Assembly (NCBI RefSeq): GCF_002002865.1
Contig: NZ_CP019508.1
Location: forward strand, 2,646,501 to 2,710,500
Direction: 5' to 3'
Source: Brevundimonas sp. LM2
GTDB lineage: Bacteria; Pseudomonadota; Alphaproteobacteria; Caulobacterales; Caulobacteraceae
Length of the DNA: 64,000 nucleotides
The notes below the pieces were generated by a model. That model did not search any database, was not told where the DNA came from, and was given only the letters and a program-made list of their open reading frames with translations. The stretch's first letter is position 1. The number at the start of each line of letters is the position of its first letter. The translations under genes and the position numbers were made by a program. Shown piece after piece: positions 25,625 through 33,335 of this stretch.

Positions 25625-25757
25625 CTCCCTCCCCTTCATGGGGAGGGACGATCGCGCAGCGATCCGGGTGGGGTAGTGTCGTGAGTGCGCACCCTTCACA
25701 CGGCCCCACCCAGCCTTCGCTGCGCTCCGGCGTCCCTCCCCATAAAGGGGAGGGAGA
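25625..25757. repeat. Palindromic repeat element, copy 2 (astD-astB gap)
   Basis: Inverted arms begin CTCCCTCCCCTTCATGGGGA and end with the complement close to 25757. The inner part of the left arm carries GATCGCGCAGCGATC, the small palindrome also found in copies at 38139 and 40601. The right end, GGGGAGGGAGA, lies directly before the astB ATG and looks like its ribosome-binding site. No coding capacity is apparent. Confidence 0.65.
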
Positions 25758-25760
25758 AAA

Positions 25761-27095
25761 ATGACCCTCGCCGTCGAAGCCAATGCCGACGGCCTGATCG
25801 GCCCGACCCATTCCTATGCCGGGCTCAGCCCCGGCAATCTGGCCGCCATGGGCAATGCCGGGAACACCTCCAACCCGCGCGCCGCCGTCCTGCAGGGCCT
25901 CGACAAGATGAAGCGGCTCGCCGATCTCGGCCTGCCCCAGTTCGTCCTGCCCCCGCACGAGCGCCCCGACATCGCCTTCCTGCGCAGCCTCGGCTTCACC
26001 GGCTCCGACGCCCGGGTGCTGGAAATGGCCTGGAAGGATGCCCCCGCCTTCGCCGCCGCCGCCCTGTCCGCCAGCCCGATGTGGGCCGCCAATGCCGCGA
26101 CGGTGACGCCCTCAGCCGACGCCGCCGACGGCCGCGTCCACTTCACCCCCGCCAACCTGCACACCAACCTGCACCGCAGCCTGGAGCACGCCCAGACCCG
26201 GCGGTCCCTGAGCGCCCTCTTCCCCGACCTCGCGCATTTCGCGGTCCACGACGCCCTGCCCGCGGTCGCCCATCTGGCCGACGAGGGCGCCGCCAACCAC
26301 GTCCGCCTGTGCGCCGAGCATGGCGCGCCCGGCGTCAACCTGCTGGTCTGGGGCCGCGACGCCTTCGAGGCCTGGGACGGCCCCTACCCCGCCCGCCAGA
26401 CGCGTCAGGCCAGCGAGGCCGTGCCCCGCCGCCACGCCGCGAGCGGCGCCGTCCTGGCCCAGCAGTCCCGCGCCGCCATCGCCGGCGGCACCTTCCACAA
26501 TGACGTCGTCTGCGTCGGCGCGCTGGACACCCTGTTCCACCACGAACTGGCCTTCGAGGACACCGACGCCACCCACGCCGCCATCCGCGCGGCGGCCCGA
26601 GGCTTCGACCCCATTTTCGTCGAGGTCTCGACCGCCGACCTGCCCCTGGCCGACGCCATCTCCAGCTATCTGTTCAACTCCATGCTGGTGCAGATTCCCG
26701 GCGAGGACCGCCTGACCCTGATCTGCCCGACCGAGACCCGCGACAACCCCCGCGCCCACGCCGTGGCGCAGGGCCTGACCGCCTCCAACGGCCCCATCGG
26801 CCGGGTCGAATACGTCGACGTGCGCCAGTCGATGCGCAACGGCGGCGGCCCCGCCTGCCTGCGCCTGCGCGTCGTCCTGACGGAGGCCGAGCTGGCCGCC
26901 ACCAACCCCGCCATGCGCCTGACCGACGCCCTGCACGCCCGCCTGTCCGACTGGGCCAACCAGTGGTACCGCGACGCCCTGCCCCCCGCCGACCTGGCCG
27001 ATCCCGCCCTGATCGCGGAAACGCGCGGGGCCCTGGACGAACTGACCGGTATCCTGGATCTCGGGCCCGGCTTCTATCCGTTCCAGCGGGGCTGA
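25761..27095 (+). CDS. astB: N-succinylarginine dihydrolase
   Basis: A 444-residue AstB of the amidinotransferase-fold superfamily. It starts with VEANADGLIGPTHSYAGLS and has GTFHNDVVCVG with the catalytic His region, and NGGGPACLRLRV near the C-terminus with the catalytic Cys. It converts succinylarginine to succinylornithine, two ammonia and CO2. Together with astA and astD it forms most of the arginine succinyltransferase pathway; astC is not in the window. The GGGAGGGAG of the preceding repeat probably serves as its ribosome-binding site. Confidence 0.93.
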   Translation: MTLAVEANADGLIGPTHSYAGLSPGNLAAMGNAGNTSNPRAAVLQGLDKMKRLADLGLPQFVLPPHERPDIAFLRSLGFTGSDARVLEMAWKDAPAFAAAALSASPMWAANAATVTPSADAADGRVHFTPANLHTNLHRSLEHAQTRRSLSALFPDLAHFAVHDALPAVAHLADEGAANHVRLCAEHGAPGVNLLVWGRDAFEAWDGPYPARQTRQASEAVPRRHAASGAVLAQQSRAAIAGGTFHNDVVCVGALDTLFHHELAFEDTDATHAAIRAAARGFDPIFVEVSTADLPLADAISSYLFNSMLVQIPGEDRLTLICPTETRDNPRAHAVAQGLTASNGPIGRVEYVDVRQSMRNGGGPACLRLRVVLTEAELAATNPAMRLTDALHARLSDWANQWYRDALPPADLADPALIAETRGALDELTGILDLGPGFYPFQRG

Positions 27096-27166
27096 CGCGG
27101 CCCGGAACCCTGCGAACGGCATCGTCGCCTGGGAAGACCCACTTTCAGAGGCCCGATCCCGGCCTT

Positions 27167-27376
27167 GGAAGGTTCATCACAAAGGACACGAAGGAATCCA
27201 CAGAGAACACGACAGCTTTTGTGCGTGTGACGGATTCCGACGCCGACGCAGTAAAAGCAGTTGAGATCGAAAGACCAAGGCGCCGAAGCCGCGATCTCGC
27301 AACCCGGAGGGAGATACCGGTGCCGACGCCGCATCGGTCCCGTTGTGTCCTTCGTGTCCTTTGTGATGAACCTTCC
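27167..27376. repeat. Inverted-repeat element, GGTTCATCACA family, copy 1
   Basis: Perfect 29-base arms (left begins GGAAGGTTCATCACAAAGGA; right is its complement) flank about 150 bases without a credible gene. It occupies most of the 350-base gap between astB and the GNAT gene. A related, more diverged element occurs at 46850-46956. The structure could form a very long RNA hairpin after astB and may act as a terminator. Confidence 0.65.
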
Positions 27377-27445
27377 AGCCCCCGTGCTCGGACGATTTCA
27401 CTCGACGGACGAACGGTCTAGGCTGCCATTGAAGGGGAGGCGACA

Positions 27446-28009
27446 ATGCAAAATCCACAGCTAGACGACGCGCCGGCGACCCTGACCCACCGCCTCGCCA
27501 CCGAGGCCGACATCCCCGCCCTCCACGCCCTGATGGAGGCCGCCATCACCGGCCCCCTCGCCGCCTTCCTGACCCCGGCCCAGGTCGAGGCGAGCCGGAC
27601 CATCATGGGCGTGGATAGCCAGCTGGTGACCGACCGCACCTATTTCCTGATCGAGGCGGACGGCGTCCCGGCCGGCTGCGGCGGCTGGTCCTACCGGATC
27701 ACCAGCTACGGCGGCGACCACACCCCGGGCCGCGAGCCCGCCCGACTGACCCCCGGCGTCGACGCCGCCCGGGTCCGCGCCATGTACACCCACCCCGCCT
27801 TCCTGCGGCGCGGCATCGGCCGGATGATCCTGGACCTGTGCGAGAGCGCCGCCCGCGACGCCGGCTTCGACCGGGTCGAGCTGGTCGCGACAATGGGGGG
27901 CGAGCCCCTGTACCGCGCCGCCGGCTACACCGACATCGAAGCCTTCGAGGACGACCGCGGCGGCGTCCCGGTGCCCCTGATCCGGATGGGCAAGCCGCTG
28001 TCGGCCTGA
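27446..28009 (+). CDS. GNAT-family N-acetyltransferase
   Basis: A 187-residue acetyltransferase. VRAMYTHPAFLRRGIGRMIL is the acetyl-CoA-binding motif A (with R-R-G-I-G), followed by a typical ELVATMGGEPLYRAAGYTDI motif B region. It is a single-domain enzyme with unknown amine substrate. An AGGGGAGG sequence lies ahead of the start. The last 39 bases or so of coding sequence recur beyond the next gene at 29307-29345. Confidence 0.85.
   Translation: MQNPQLDDAPATLTHRLATEADIPALHALMEAAITGPLAAFLTPAQVEASRTIMGVDSQLVTDRTYFLIEADGVPAGCGGWSYRITSYGGDHTPGREPARLTPGVDAARVRAMYTHPAFLRRGIGRMILDLCESAARDAGFDRVELVATMGGEPLYRAAGYTDIEAFEDDRGGVPVPLIRMGKPLSA
27958..27996 (+). repeat. 39-bp direct repeat, left copy (end of GNAT gene)
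   Basis: This stretch encodes GGVPVPLIRMGK at the end of the GNAT protein. It matches 29307-29345 at 36 of 39 positions in the same orientation. The two copies bracket the NagX-like gene. It is listed separately because it marks a duplication boundary. Confidence 0.7.
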
Positions 28010-28025
28010 TCCAGGGGCCGCCCGC

Positions 28026-29228
28026 TCAGAGCCGCAGGTGCCATCCGCGTCGGTGCAGCGGCCAGACGATCAGGACGATGGCGACGAGCGCCGCCAGGGC
28101 CACGGCCAGCGACGCCAGCTTCGGGTCCCCGATCAATCCGACCGTCAGCGCGTTGGACCAGGCCCGGAAACCGACCGGACCGCTTTCGGCGGCGATGATC
28201 GGGACGTCGCGCACATAGCCGAACAGGATGGAGAGCACGAAGGCGACGATCGCATTGGCCCCGAGCACCCGGAGGGGCCAGGACAGTCGGTGCGCGACCT
28301 CCCCTCGCAACAGCAGCGTGACGGCGACGAAGATCAGCGCCGAGGCCCCGCTGCTCAGCAGGGCGAAGCTGCTGGTCCACAGCCGTTTGTTGATCGGACA
28401 CAGGGGGTCCAGCGTCCCGCCCAGCAGCATCAGCCCCGCGCCGACCAGGGCGACCTTGAGCAGCGACCGCGCGCCCTCCCGGGTCCAGACCCAGGCCGTC
28501 AGGACACCGGCGCAGACGTTGACGCAGGCCGGCAGGGTCGAGAGCAGCCCTTCCGGATCATAGACCACCGGCCCGCCCCATTCCACCGAGCCCAGCGGCC
28601 ACAGGTGGTCGGGCGTGAACACCGCCCGGTCGATCCAGGCGGCCAGATTGCCCTCGGGATCGAGCTGCCCGGGCCCGAACCCCGGCACCGGAACGGTGAG
28701 CATCAGCGCGGCATAGGCCATCAGGATCGCGACAACGGCGGCGAGGACCACGCCCGGCCGAATCCGGACGGAGCGGCTGTCGGCGTCCCCACCGGTCGCC
28801 AGGATCAGGGCGGCGACCAGGCCGTAGCACAGGCCGATCCGCTGCAGCACGCCGGGGAGTCTCAGATGCGCCAGGTCGCCGGGCCCCACGCCCGGCGCGC
28901 CCAGGGTCCGAAGCCCGGTGTAGATCAGCTCCAGCGCCAGCCCCAGAGCGATCAGCAGGACGACCCGCCGCGCCACGGTTCGCCAGGCGGCGGTCCGATC
29001 CGCGCGCGTTTGCATCACGCGGGGAAACGACAGCCCCAGAGCCAGCCCGACCGCGAACAGGAAGGTCGGGAAGATCAGGTCGGTCAGGGTCCAGCCGTGC
29101 CAGGCCGCGTGCTGCAGCGGACCATAGGTCTGGTTCCAGTCGCCGGGGCTGGTCACCACGATCATGCCCGCGACGGCGAGTCCGCGCAGGACGTCGAGCG
29201 ACAACAGTCTCGGCCGCGCGGCACCCAT
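28026..29228 (-). CDS. nagX: NagX-like membrane protein (heparan-alpha-glucosaminide N-acetyltransferase family)
   Basis: A 400-residue membrane protein with about ten hydrophobic helices, starting near SLDVLRGLAVAGMIVV. It matches the DUF1624/DUF5009 acyltransferase family (COG4299), which includes human HGSNAT and bacterial NagX. NagX genes belong to N-acetylglucosamine utilisation regulons in Shewanella, Xanthomonas and relatives. The ATG at 29228 is chosen because GGAG sits eight bases upstream; a TTG at 29240 is the alternative. Just upstream lies the palindrome TGACAGCGCTGTCA, like a NagQ/NagR operator. The gene is bracketed by 39-bp direct repeats. Confidence 0.75.
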   Translation of the reverse strand: MGAARPRLLSLDVLRGLAVAGMIVVTSPGDWNQTYGPLQHAAWHGWTLTDLIFPTFLFAVGLALGLSFPRVMQTRADRTAAWRTVARRVVLLIALGLALELIYTGLRTLGAPGVGPGDLAHLRLPGVLQRIGLCYGLVAALILATGGDADSRSVRIRPGVVLAAVVAILMAYAALMLTVPVPGFGPGQLDPEGNLAAWIDRAVFTPDHLWPLGSVEWGGPVVYDPEGLLSTLPACVNVCAGVLTAWVWTREGARSLLKVALVGAGLMLLGGTLDPLCPINKRLWTSSFALLSSGASALIFVAVTLLLRGEVAHRLSWPLRVLGANAIVAFVLSILFGYVRDVPIIAAESGPVGFRAWSNALTVGLIGDPKLASLAVALAALVAIVLIVWPLHRRGWHLRL

Positions 29229-29241
29229 CGCCCACTCCAAT

Positions 29242-29255
29242 TGACAGCGCTGTCA
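29242..29255. promoter_or_regulatory. Operator-like palindrome TGACAGCGCTGTCA upstream of nagX
   Basis: A perfect 14-base palindrome flanked by AAT and TTT sits 14 bases upstream of the nagX ATG. It resembles binding sites described for LacI-family regulators of N-acetylglucosamine genes (NagQ/NagR). The gene it precedes belongs to a family found in those regulons, which strengthens the reading. The regulator gene is not in the window. Confidence 0.55.
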
Positions 29256-29306
29256 TTTCCGTATGGGGGATGGGATATCAGGAGTCAAAGCGCGATGGGG
29301 CTCGGA

Positions 29307-29345
29307 CGGCGGCGTCCCCGTGCCCCTGATCCGCATGGGCATGCC
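29307..29345 (+). repeat. 39-bp direct repeat, right copy (GNAT 3'-end fragment)
   Basis: In frame it would encode GGVPVPLIRMGMPI, nearly identical to the C-terminus of the GNAT protein at 27446-28009. There is no upstream acetyltransferase sequence and no downstream stop where expected. It is a gene fragment, not a gene, lying between nagX and the inverted repeat at 29359. Confidence 0.65.
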
Positions 29346-29358
29346 CATCCTCCCCGGA

Positions 29359-29484
29359 CCGCTCATCCCGGCGAAAGCCGGAACCCAGTGCTTTGGGCGA
29401 CGAATGCCGGGCGTCGTTCATGATGCCGGTCCAACGCGATCTTCTGCGAAAGACCTGGATCCCGGCTTTCGCCGGGATGAGCGG
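29359..29484. repeat. Inverted repeat with 23-bp perfect arms (CCGGCTTTCGCCGGGATGAG type)
   Basis: The left arm begins CCGCTCATCCCGGCGAAAGC and the right arm is its exact complement, separated by about 80 bases without coding capacity. Each arm contains its own small palindrome (CCGGCGAAAGCCGG). Repeats of this appearance are common between genes in alphaproteobacteria. It ends 31 bases before the MHS transporter start. Confidence 0.65.
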
Positions 29485-29515
29485 AGGGTTAGTCAATCGT
29501 ATGGAGTCCCTGCCC

Positions 29516-30790
29516 ATGACCCCCGCCCGCCGCCTCAGGAACATCGTCGGTGGCTCGGCCGGCAATCTGGTCGAGTGGTTCGACTGGTTCGCCTATGCCG
29601 CCTTCACCGTCTATTTCGCCCCGGTCTTCTTCCCGGCGGGCGAGACGACGGCCCAGCTGCTCAGCACCGCCGCCATCTTCGCGGTCGGCTTCCTGATGCG
29701 GCCAGTCGGGGCCTGGGTCATGGGGGTCTATTCCGACCGCAAGGGGCGCAAGGCCGGGCTGACCCTGTCGGTCAGCCTGATGTGCGCGGGCTCGCTGCTG
29801 ATCGCCTGTACCCCCGGCTATGCCACCATCGGCATCGCCGCCCCCGCCCTGCTGCTCCTGGCCCGCATGATGCAGGGCCTCAGCGTCGGCGGCGAATACG
29901 GCTCCAGCGCCACCTACCTGTCCGAGATGGCGACGCCCAGGCACCGCGGCTTCTGGTCCAGCTTCCAGTACGTCACCCTGATCTCGGGCCAGCTTCTGGC
30001 CCTGATGCTGCTGATCGTGCTGCAGCGGGCCCTGGGCGAGGCGGCCCTGTCCGACTGGGCCTGGCGCATCCCCTTCTTCGTCGGGGCCGGGCTGGCGGTC
30101 GTGGTCTTCTGGCTGCGTCGCGGCCTGGACGAGACCCGCGCCTTCAACGATCCGGCCACCCGCGCCGCGCCCAAGTCCAGCGCCCTTGAGCTGGTTCTGC
30201 GCCATCCCAAGGAGGCCCTGATCGTCATCGGCCTGACCGCCGGCGGCACGCTCGCCTTCTATACCTACACCACCTACCTGCAGAAATTCCTGACCAACAC
30301 CTCGGGCTTCTCAAAGGCCCAGGCGACCGAGATCAGCGCGGCGGCCCTGTTCCTGTTCATGCTGCTGCAGCCCGCCGTGGGGGCGCTTTCGGATCGGATC
30401 GGTCGAAAACCGGTCATGATCGCCTTCGGGGTAATGGGTCTGCTTCTTACAGTTCCCATCATGAGCACCCTGGCCGTCACGACCGATGCCTTCACCGCCT
30501 TCGCCCTGTCCCTGTCGGCCCTGGTCATCGTCTCGGGCTACACCGCCATCAACGCCGTGGTGAAGGCCGAGCTGTTTCCCGCCCACATCCGCGCCCTGGG
30601 CGTCGCCCTGCCCTACGCCATCGCCAATGCCGTATTCGGCGGCACGGCCGAGTATGTTGCCCTGTGGTTCAAGCTGGACGGCCGCGAGAGCCTGTATTTC
30701 TGGTACGTCACCGGGATGATCGGGGTGTCGCTGATCACCTATGTCCTCATGCGCGACACGCGGACGAAAAGTCTGATCGTCGAGGACTGA
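29516..30790 (+). CDS. MFS transporter, metabolite:H+ symporter (MHS, KgtP-like) family
   Basis: A 424-residue 12-helix transporter. It begins with RRLRNIVGGSAGNLVEWFDWFAYA, the N-terminal signature of MHS-family symporters, has SDRKGRKAGL between helices 2 and 3 and DRIGRKPVM between helices 8 and 9. Relatives carry alpha-ketoglutarate, shikimate, proline or citrate; the closest look is to dicarboxylate carriers. The ATG at 29516 is used because GGAG precedes it by nine bases; an ATG at 29501 adds five residues. It follows an inverted repeat and stands as a single gene. Confidence 0.85.
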   Translation: MTPARRLRNIVGGSAGNLVEWFDWFAYAAFTVYFAPVFFPAGETTAQLLSTAAIFAVGFLMRPVGAWVMGVYSDRKGRKAGLTLSVSLMCAGSLLIACTPGYATIGIAAPALLLLARMMQGLSVGGEYGSSATYLSEMATPRHRGFWSSFQYVTLISGQLLALMLLIVLQRALGEAALSDWAWRIPFFVGAGLAVVVFWLRRGLDETRAFNDPATRAAPKSSALELVLRHPKEALIVIGLTAGGTLAFYTYTTYLQKFLTNTSGFSKAQATEISAAALFLFMLLQPAVGALSDRIGRKPVMIAFGVMGLLLTVPIMSTLAVTTDAFTAFALSLSALVIVSGYTAINAVVKAELFPAHIRALGVALPYAIANAVFGGTAEYVALWFKLDGRESLYFWYVTGMIGVSLITYVLMRDTRTKSLIVED

Positions 30791-31750
30791 TCAGACCCCG
30801 GCCCTCAGCCGGTCCAGCGCCTGCGGATAGCGGCGCGACACGGGCGCTTCCAGCCCGCCGAGTTCGACCGTCCAGTCGCCGGACCCTTCCGGTCGAAGCC
30901 CGGTGACGCGACCGGCATTGACCAGCCAGGACCGGTGGGCGCGGACGAAGCCGAACCGCGCCAGCTCGACCTCGATCGCCGCCAGCGTCGCCCGCATCAG
31001 GGGTCGCCGGCCGTCGGCCAGCCAGAACTCGACATAGTTGCCGGCCGAGGACACCGCGACGATGTCCGCCAGGGGGGCCCGGATGATGCGGACGCCGTCG
31101 CGGATGTCGAAGCTGACCGGACGGACCGGCTCGTCGCGCCGCCGGCGCAGATAGCCCACCGCCCAGAAGACGCCGAGCAGGTTCAGATAGCTGATGCCGT
31201 CCTTGCGCAGCTCGTAGATGAACCGGTCGCCGAATGCATACGGACCGGCCTCCATGACCCCATAGATATAATGGCGCAGCAGCACGAACCCCGCGACGTG
31301 CAGGGCGGACAGGGCCAGCAGGCTGACCGCGTGGACCGCGGCGAACCGGAGCTTGGGTCGCCAACCCGCGCCCAGCGCCTCCTCCGGCGGGGCCAGGGCG
31401 AGGGCCAGCCACGGGATCCACAGGGCGGCGATCATCGAGATCGCGCTGGTGATCTCCCAGCTCCATGGCTCCCAGGCCGCGATGTCGGGGATGTCGGCCA
31501 GATTGGTCAGGGCGTTCACGACCACGACGAGCGCGGTCACGGGGATGATCAGCAGGCCGGCCGTCCGCAGATCGCGCGCATCGGCGCGCCCGACCCGCTC
31601 GCGCCATCGCTGGCGGACCCCGCTCGTCACGGATTGCGCGCCACTGGTCCCGGCCACGCAGCCGCCGTCCCGTCCGGCGCGCGGCGCGGCCCCGGGCGAT
31701 TGCGCGCCCGGCCCCGTGGCCCTGACGGTGGCCCCATCCTCACTGCTCAC
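30791..31750 (-). CDS. Membrane-bound LytTR-domain transcriptional regulator
   Basis: A 319-residue protein. After a variable N-terminus come about four transmembrane helices (residues about 65-185). The C-terminal LytTR DNA-binding domain follows, with DIVAVSSAGNYVEFWLADG, FVRAHRSWLVNAGRV and SRRYPQAL. It would bind DNA from the membrane without a receiver domain. It is divergent from the acyltransferase gene at 31762, with only 11 bases between starts, so it probably regulates that gene. The GTG start lacks a clear ribosome-binding site and the true start may be further in. Confidence 0.8.
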   Translation of the reverse strand: MSSEDGATVRATGPGAQSPGAAPRAGRDGGCVAGTSGAQSVTSGVRQRWRERVGRADARDLRTAGLLIIPVTALVVVVNALTNLADIPDIAAWEPWSWEITSAISMIAALWIPWLALALAPPEEALGAGWRPKLRFAAVHAVSLLALSALHVAGFVLLRHYIYGVMEAGPYAFGDRFIYELRKDGISYLNLLGVFWAVGYLRRRRDEPVRPVSFDIRDGVRIIRAPLADIVAVSSAGNYVEFWLADGRRPLMRATLAAIEVELARFGFVRAHRSWLVNAGRVTGLRPEGSGDWTVELGGLEAPVSRRYPQALDRLRAGV

Positions 31751-31761
31751 GGAGTTCGCCC

Positions 31762-32985
31762 ATGTCGGATGCCACCCTGTCGCCCCTTGCCCGCCGCCAC
31801 GACCTGGACTGGATCCGTGTCGGCGCCTTCTTCCTGCTGATCCTCTACCACGTGGGCATGCTCTACGTGTCCTGGGACTTTCACATCAAAAGCCCGCGCA
31901 TCGTCGAGGCGCTGCAGCCGGTGATGATGATCACCAATCCCTGGCGGCTGACCCTGCTGTTCCTGGTGTCCGGCGCGGCGACCCGGTTCCTGACCGATGG
32001 CTTCGCGGCGGAGGGCGGCAAGGCGGGACGGCGGCTGGCCGGATCGCGGGCGCTGCGGCTTCTGCCTGCCCTGGTGTTCGGCATGTTCGCGATCGTCCCG
32101 CCCCAGACCTACTATGAAATCTTCCAGGCGCTTCAGGGCATGGGCGTCGCGGATCCCGCCCAGTCGTGGGTGCTGCAGGACTTCTGGGTCAAGTACGCGA
32201 CGGCCTCGGGCCACTGGTGCGACGCGGACGGGTGTGTGACGACGCCGACCTGGAACCACCTGTGGTTCGTGGCCTATCTGCTGGTCTATGGCCTGATCGT
32301 CGCGGGGCTGGTCGGTCTTCCCGGCAAGCCTCTCGCCGCGCTCGGCCGCTGGACGGAACGCGCCTGCGCCGGATGGGGCCTGCTGGTCTGGCCGATCCTG
32401 TTCTTCGCTCTGCTGCGCTTCACCCTCGCCCCCCTGTTCGAGATCACCCACGACCTCACCGGCGACTGGTACAACCACGCCCTGTCGTTCGGCGCCTATC
32501 TGTTCGGCTTCCTGATCGCGCGTTCGGAGACGCTGAAAGCCACATTCATCCGCCTGAGGCGGCCTGCCGCCGCTCTGGCCCTGCTGGCCTGGGCGGGATG
32601 GGCGGCCTATGCCTGGATCTATCGCGCCGACGACGCGATGCCGTCCGAGACGCTGCGCAATGCGATGCGGATCGTCTATGCCATCGATCAATGGGCCTGG
32701 ATCGCCGCCATCCTGGGCTATGGCGCGCGCTATCTGAACCGAGGCGGGCCGGTCCTCCGCTATCTCAGCGTCGGCGTCTTCCCCTTCTACATCGTCCACC
32801 AGACGGCGATCATCGTGGCGGCCTGGTATCTGATGCCGCTGCGCCTGCCGCTGCCGCTCGAAGGCGGACTGATCATCGGCGCGACCTTCGCCGCCTGTTT
32901 CGCCACCTACGAGATCGCGCGGCGAATCGGCTGGTTCGGCCTGCTGCTGGGGGTGCGTCCGCGCGCCCGAAAGACCGAGGGCTAG
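31762..32985 (+). CDS. Acyltransferase-3 family integral membrane protein
   Basis: A 407-residue multi-pass protein starting with RRHDLDWIRVGAFFLLILYH, typical of acyltransferase-3/OpgC-like enzymes that acylate extracellular glycans. It contains a WFVAYLLVYGLIV segment and a FPFYIVHQTAIIVAAWYLMP segment with a conserved His near the end, and about ten membrane helices. The start has GGAG seven bases ahead. It is divergent from a LytTR regulator and its stop touches the convergent lipoprotein gene. The substrate is unknown. Confidence 0.82.
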   Translation: MSDATLSPLARRHDLDWIRVGAFFLLILYHVGMLYVSWDFHIKSPRIVEALQPVMMITNPWRLTLLFLVSGAATRFLTDGFAAEGGKAGRRLAGSRALRLLPALVFGMFAIVPPQTYYEIFQALQGMGVADPAQSWVLQDFWVKYATASGHWCDADGCVTTPTWNHLWFVAYLLVYGLIVAGLVGLPGKPLAALGRWTERACAGWGLLVWPILFFALLRFTLAPLFEITHDLTGDWYNHALSFGAYLFGFLIARSETLKATFIRLRRPAAALALLAWAGWAAYAWIYRADDAMPSETLRNAMRIVYAIDQWAWIAAILGYGARYLNRGGPVLRYLSVGVFPFYIVHQTAIIVAAWYLMPLRLPLPLEGGLIIGATFAACFATYEIARRIGWFGLLLGVRPRARKTEG

Positions 32986-33335
32986 GCTTCCGGCACGGCG
33001 GCGGGCGGCGCGACGGGGCCGCCCGCGTCGCCCGGTGCCGGGGCCGCCGCCGTTGCCTCGTCATCCCCCTCGCCCACATAGACCACGCGGCAGTCCCCCT
33101 CGATCGTGGTGTAGCGGCCGCTGGCGGCGTCGACGAAGGACAGGCGGCCGCCGTCGTCGTACTCGACCTTGCCCGTCGACCGTCCGGCATAGTTCTGCGT
33201 CCCATAGGTCCAGCAGGTGATGTCGGCGGGCTTGTCGCCCCAGGTCGCCTCCCGCGCCGCCTGTTTGGAGTCGGTACAGGCCCCCGCGGCCAGCGCCACC
33301 CCGGCCATCGCCACCGTCAGACCCGGACGCGTCAT
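32982..33335 (-). CDS. Putative lipoprotein downstream of phenylalanine hydroxylase
   Basis: A 117-residue protein with a lipoprotein signal ending LAAGAC (Cys 20). The mature part has three cysteines or fewer, a TCWTYGTQNYAG segment and an Ala/Pro-rich tail. No known domain is recognised. Its ATG overlaps the stop of phhA by the ATGA arrangement, so it is cotranslated with it. Any functional link to phenylalanine metabolism is unproven; the 3' end meets the acyltransferase gene. Confidence 0.72.
   Translation of the reverse strand: MTRPGLTVAMAGVALAAGACTDSKQAAREATWGDKPADITCWTYGTQNYAGRSTGKVEYDDGGRLSFVDAASGRYTTIEGDCRVVYVGEGDDEATAAAPAPGDAGGPVAPPAAVPEA

Noticed and set aside
29263..30189. Open frame starting in the GNAT-like fragment and running into the transporter region
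   Set aside because: It is in a different frame from the transporter and becomes Arg/Pro-rich; only the short duplicated fragment is meaningful.
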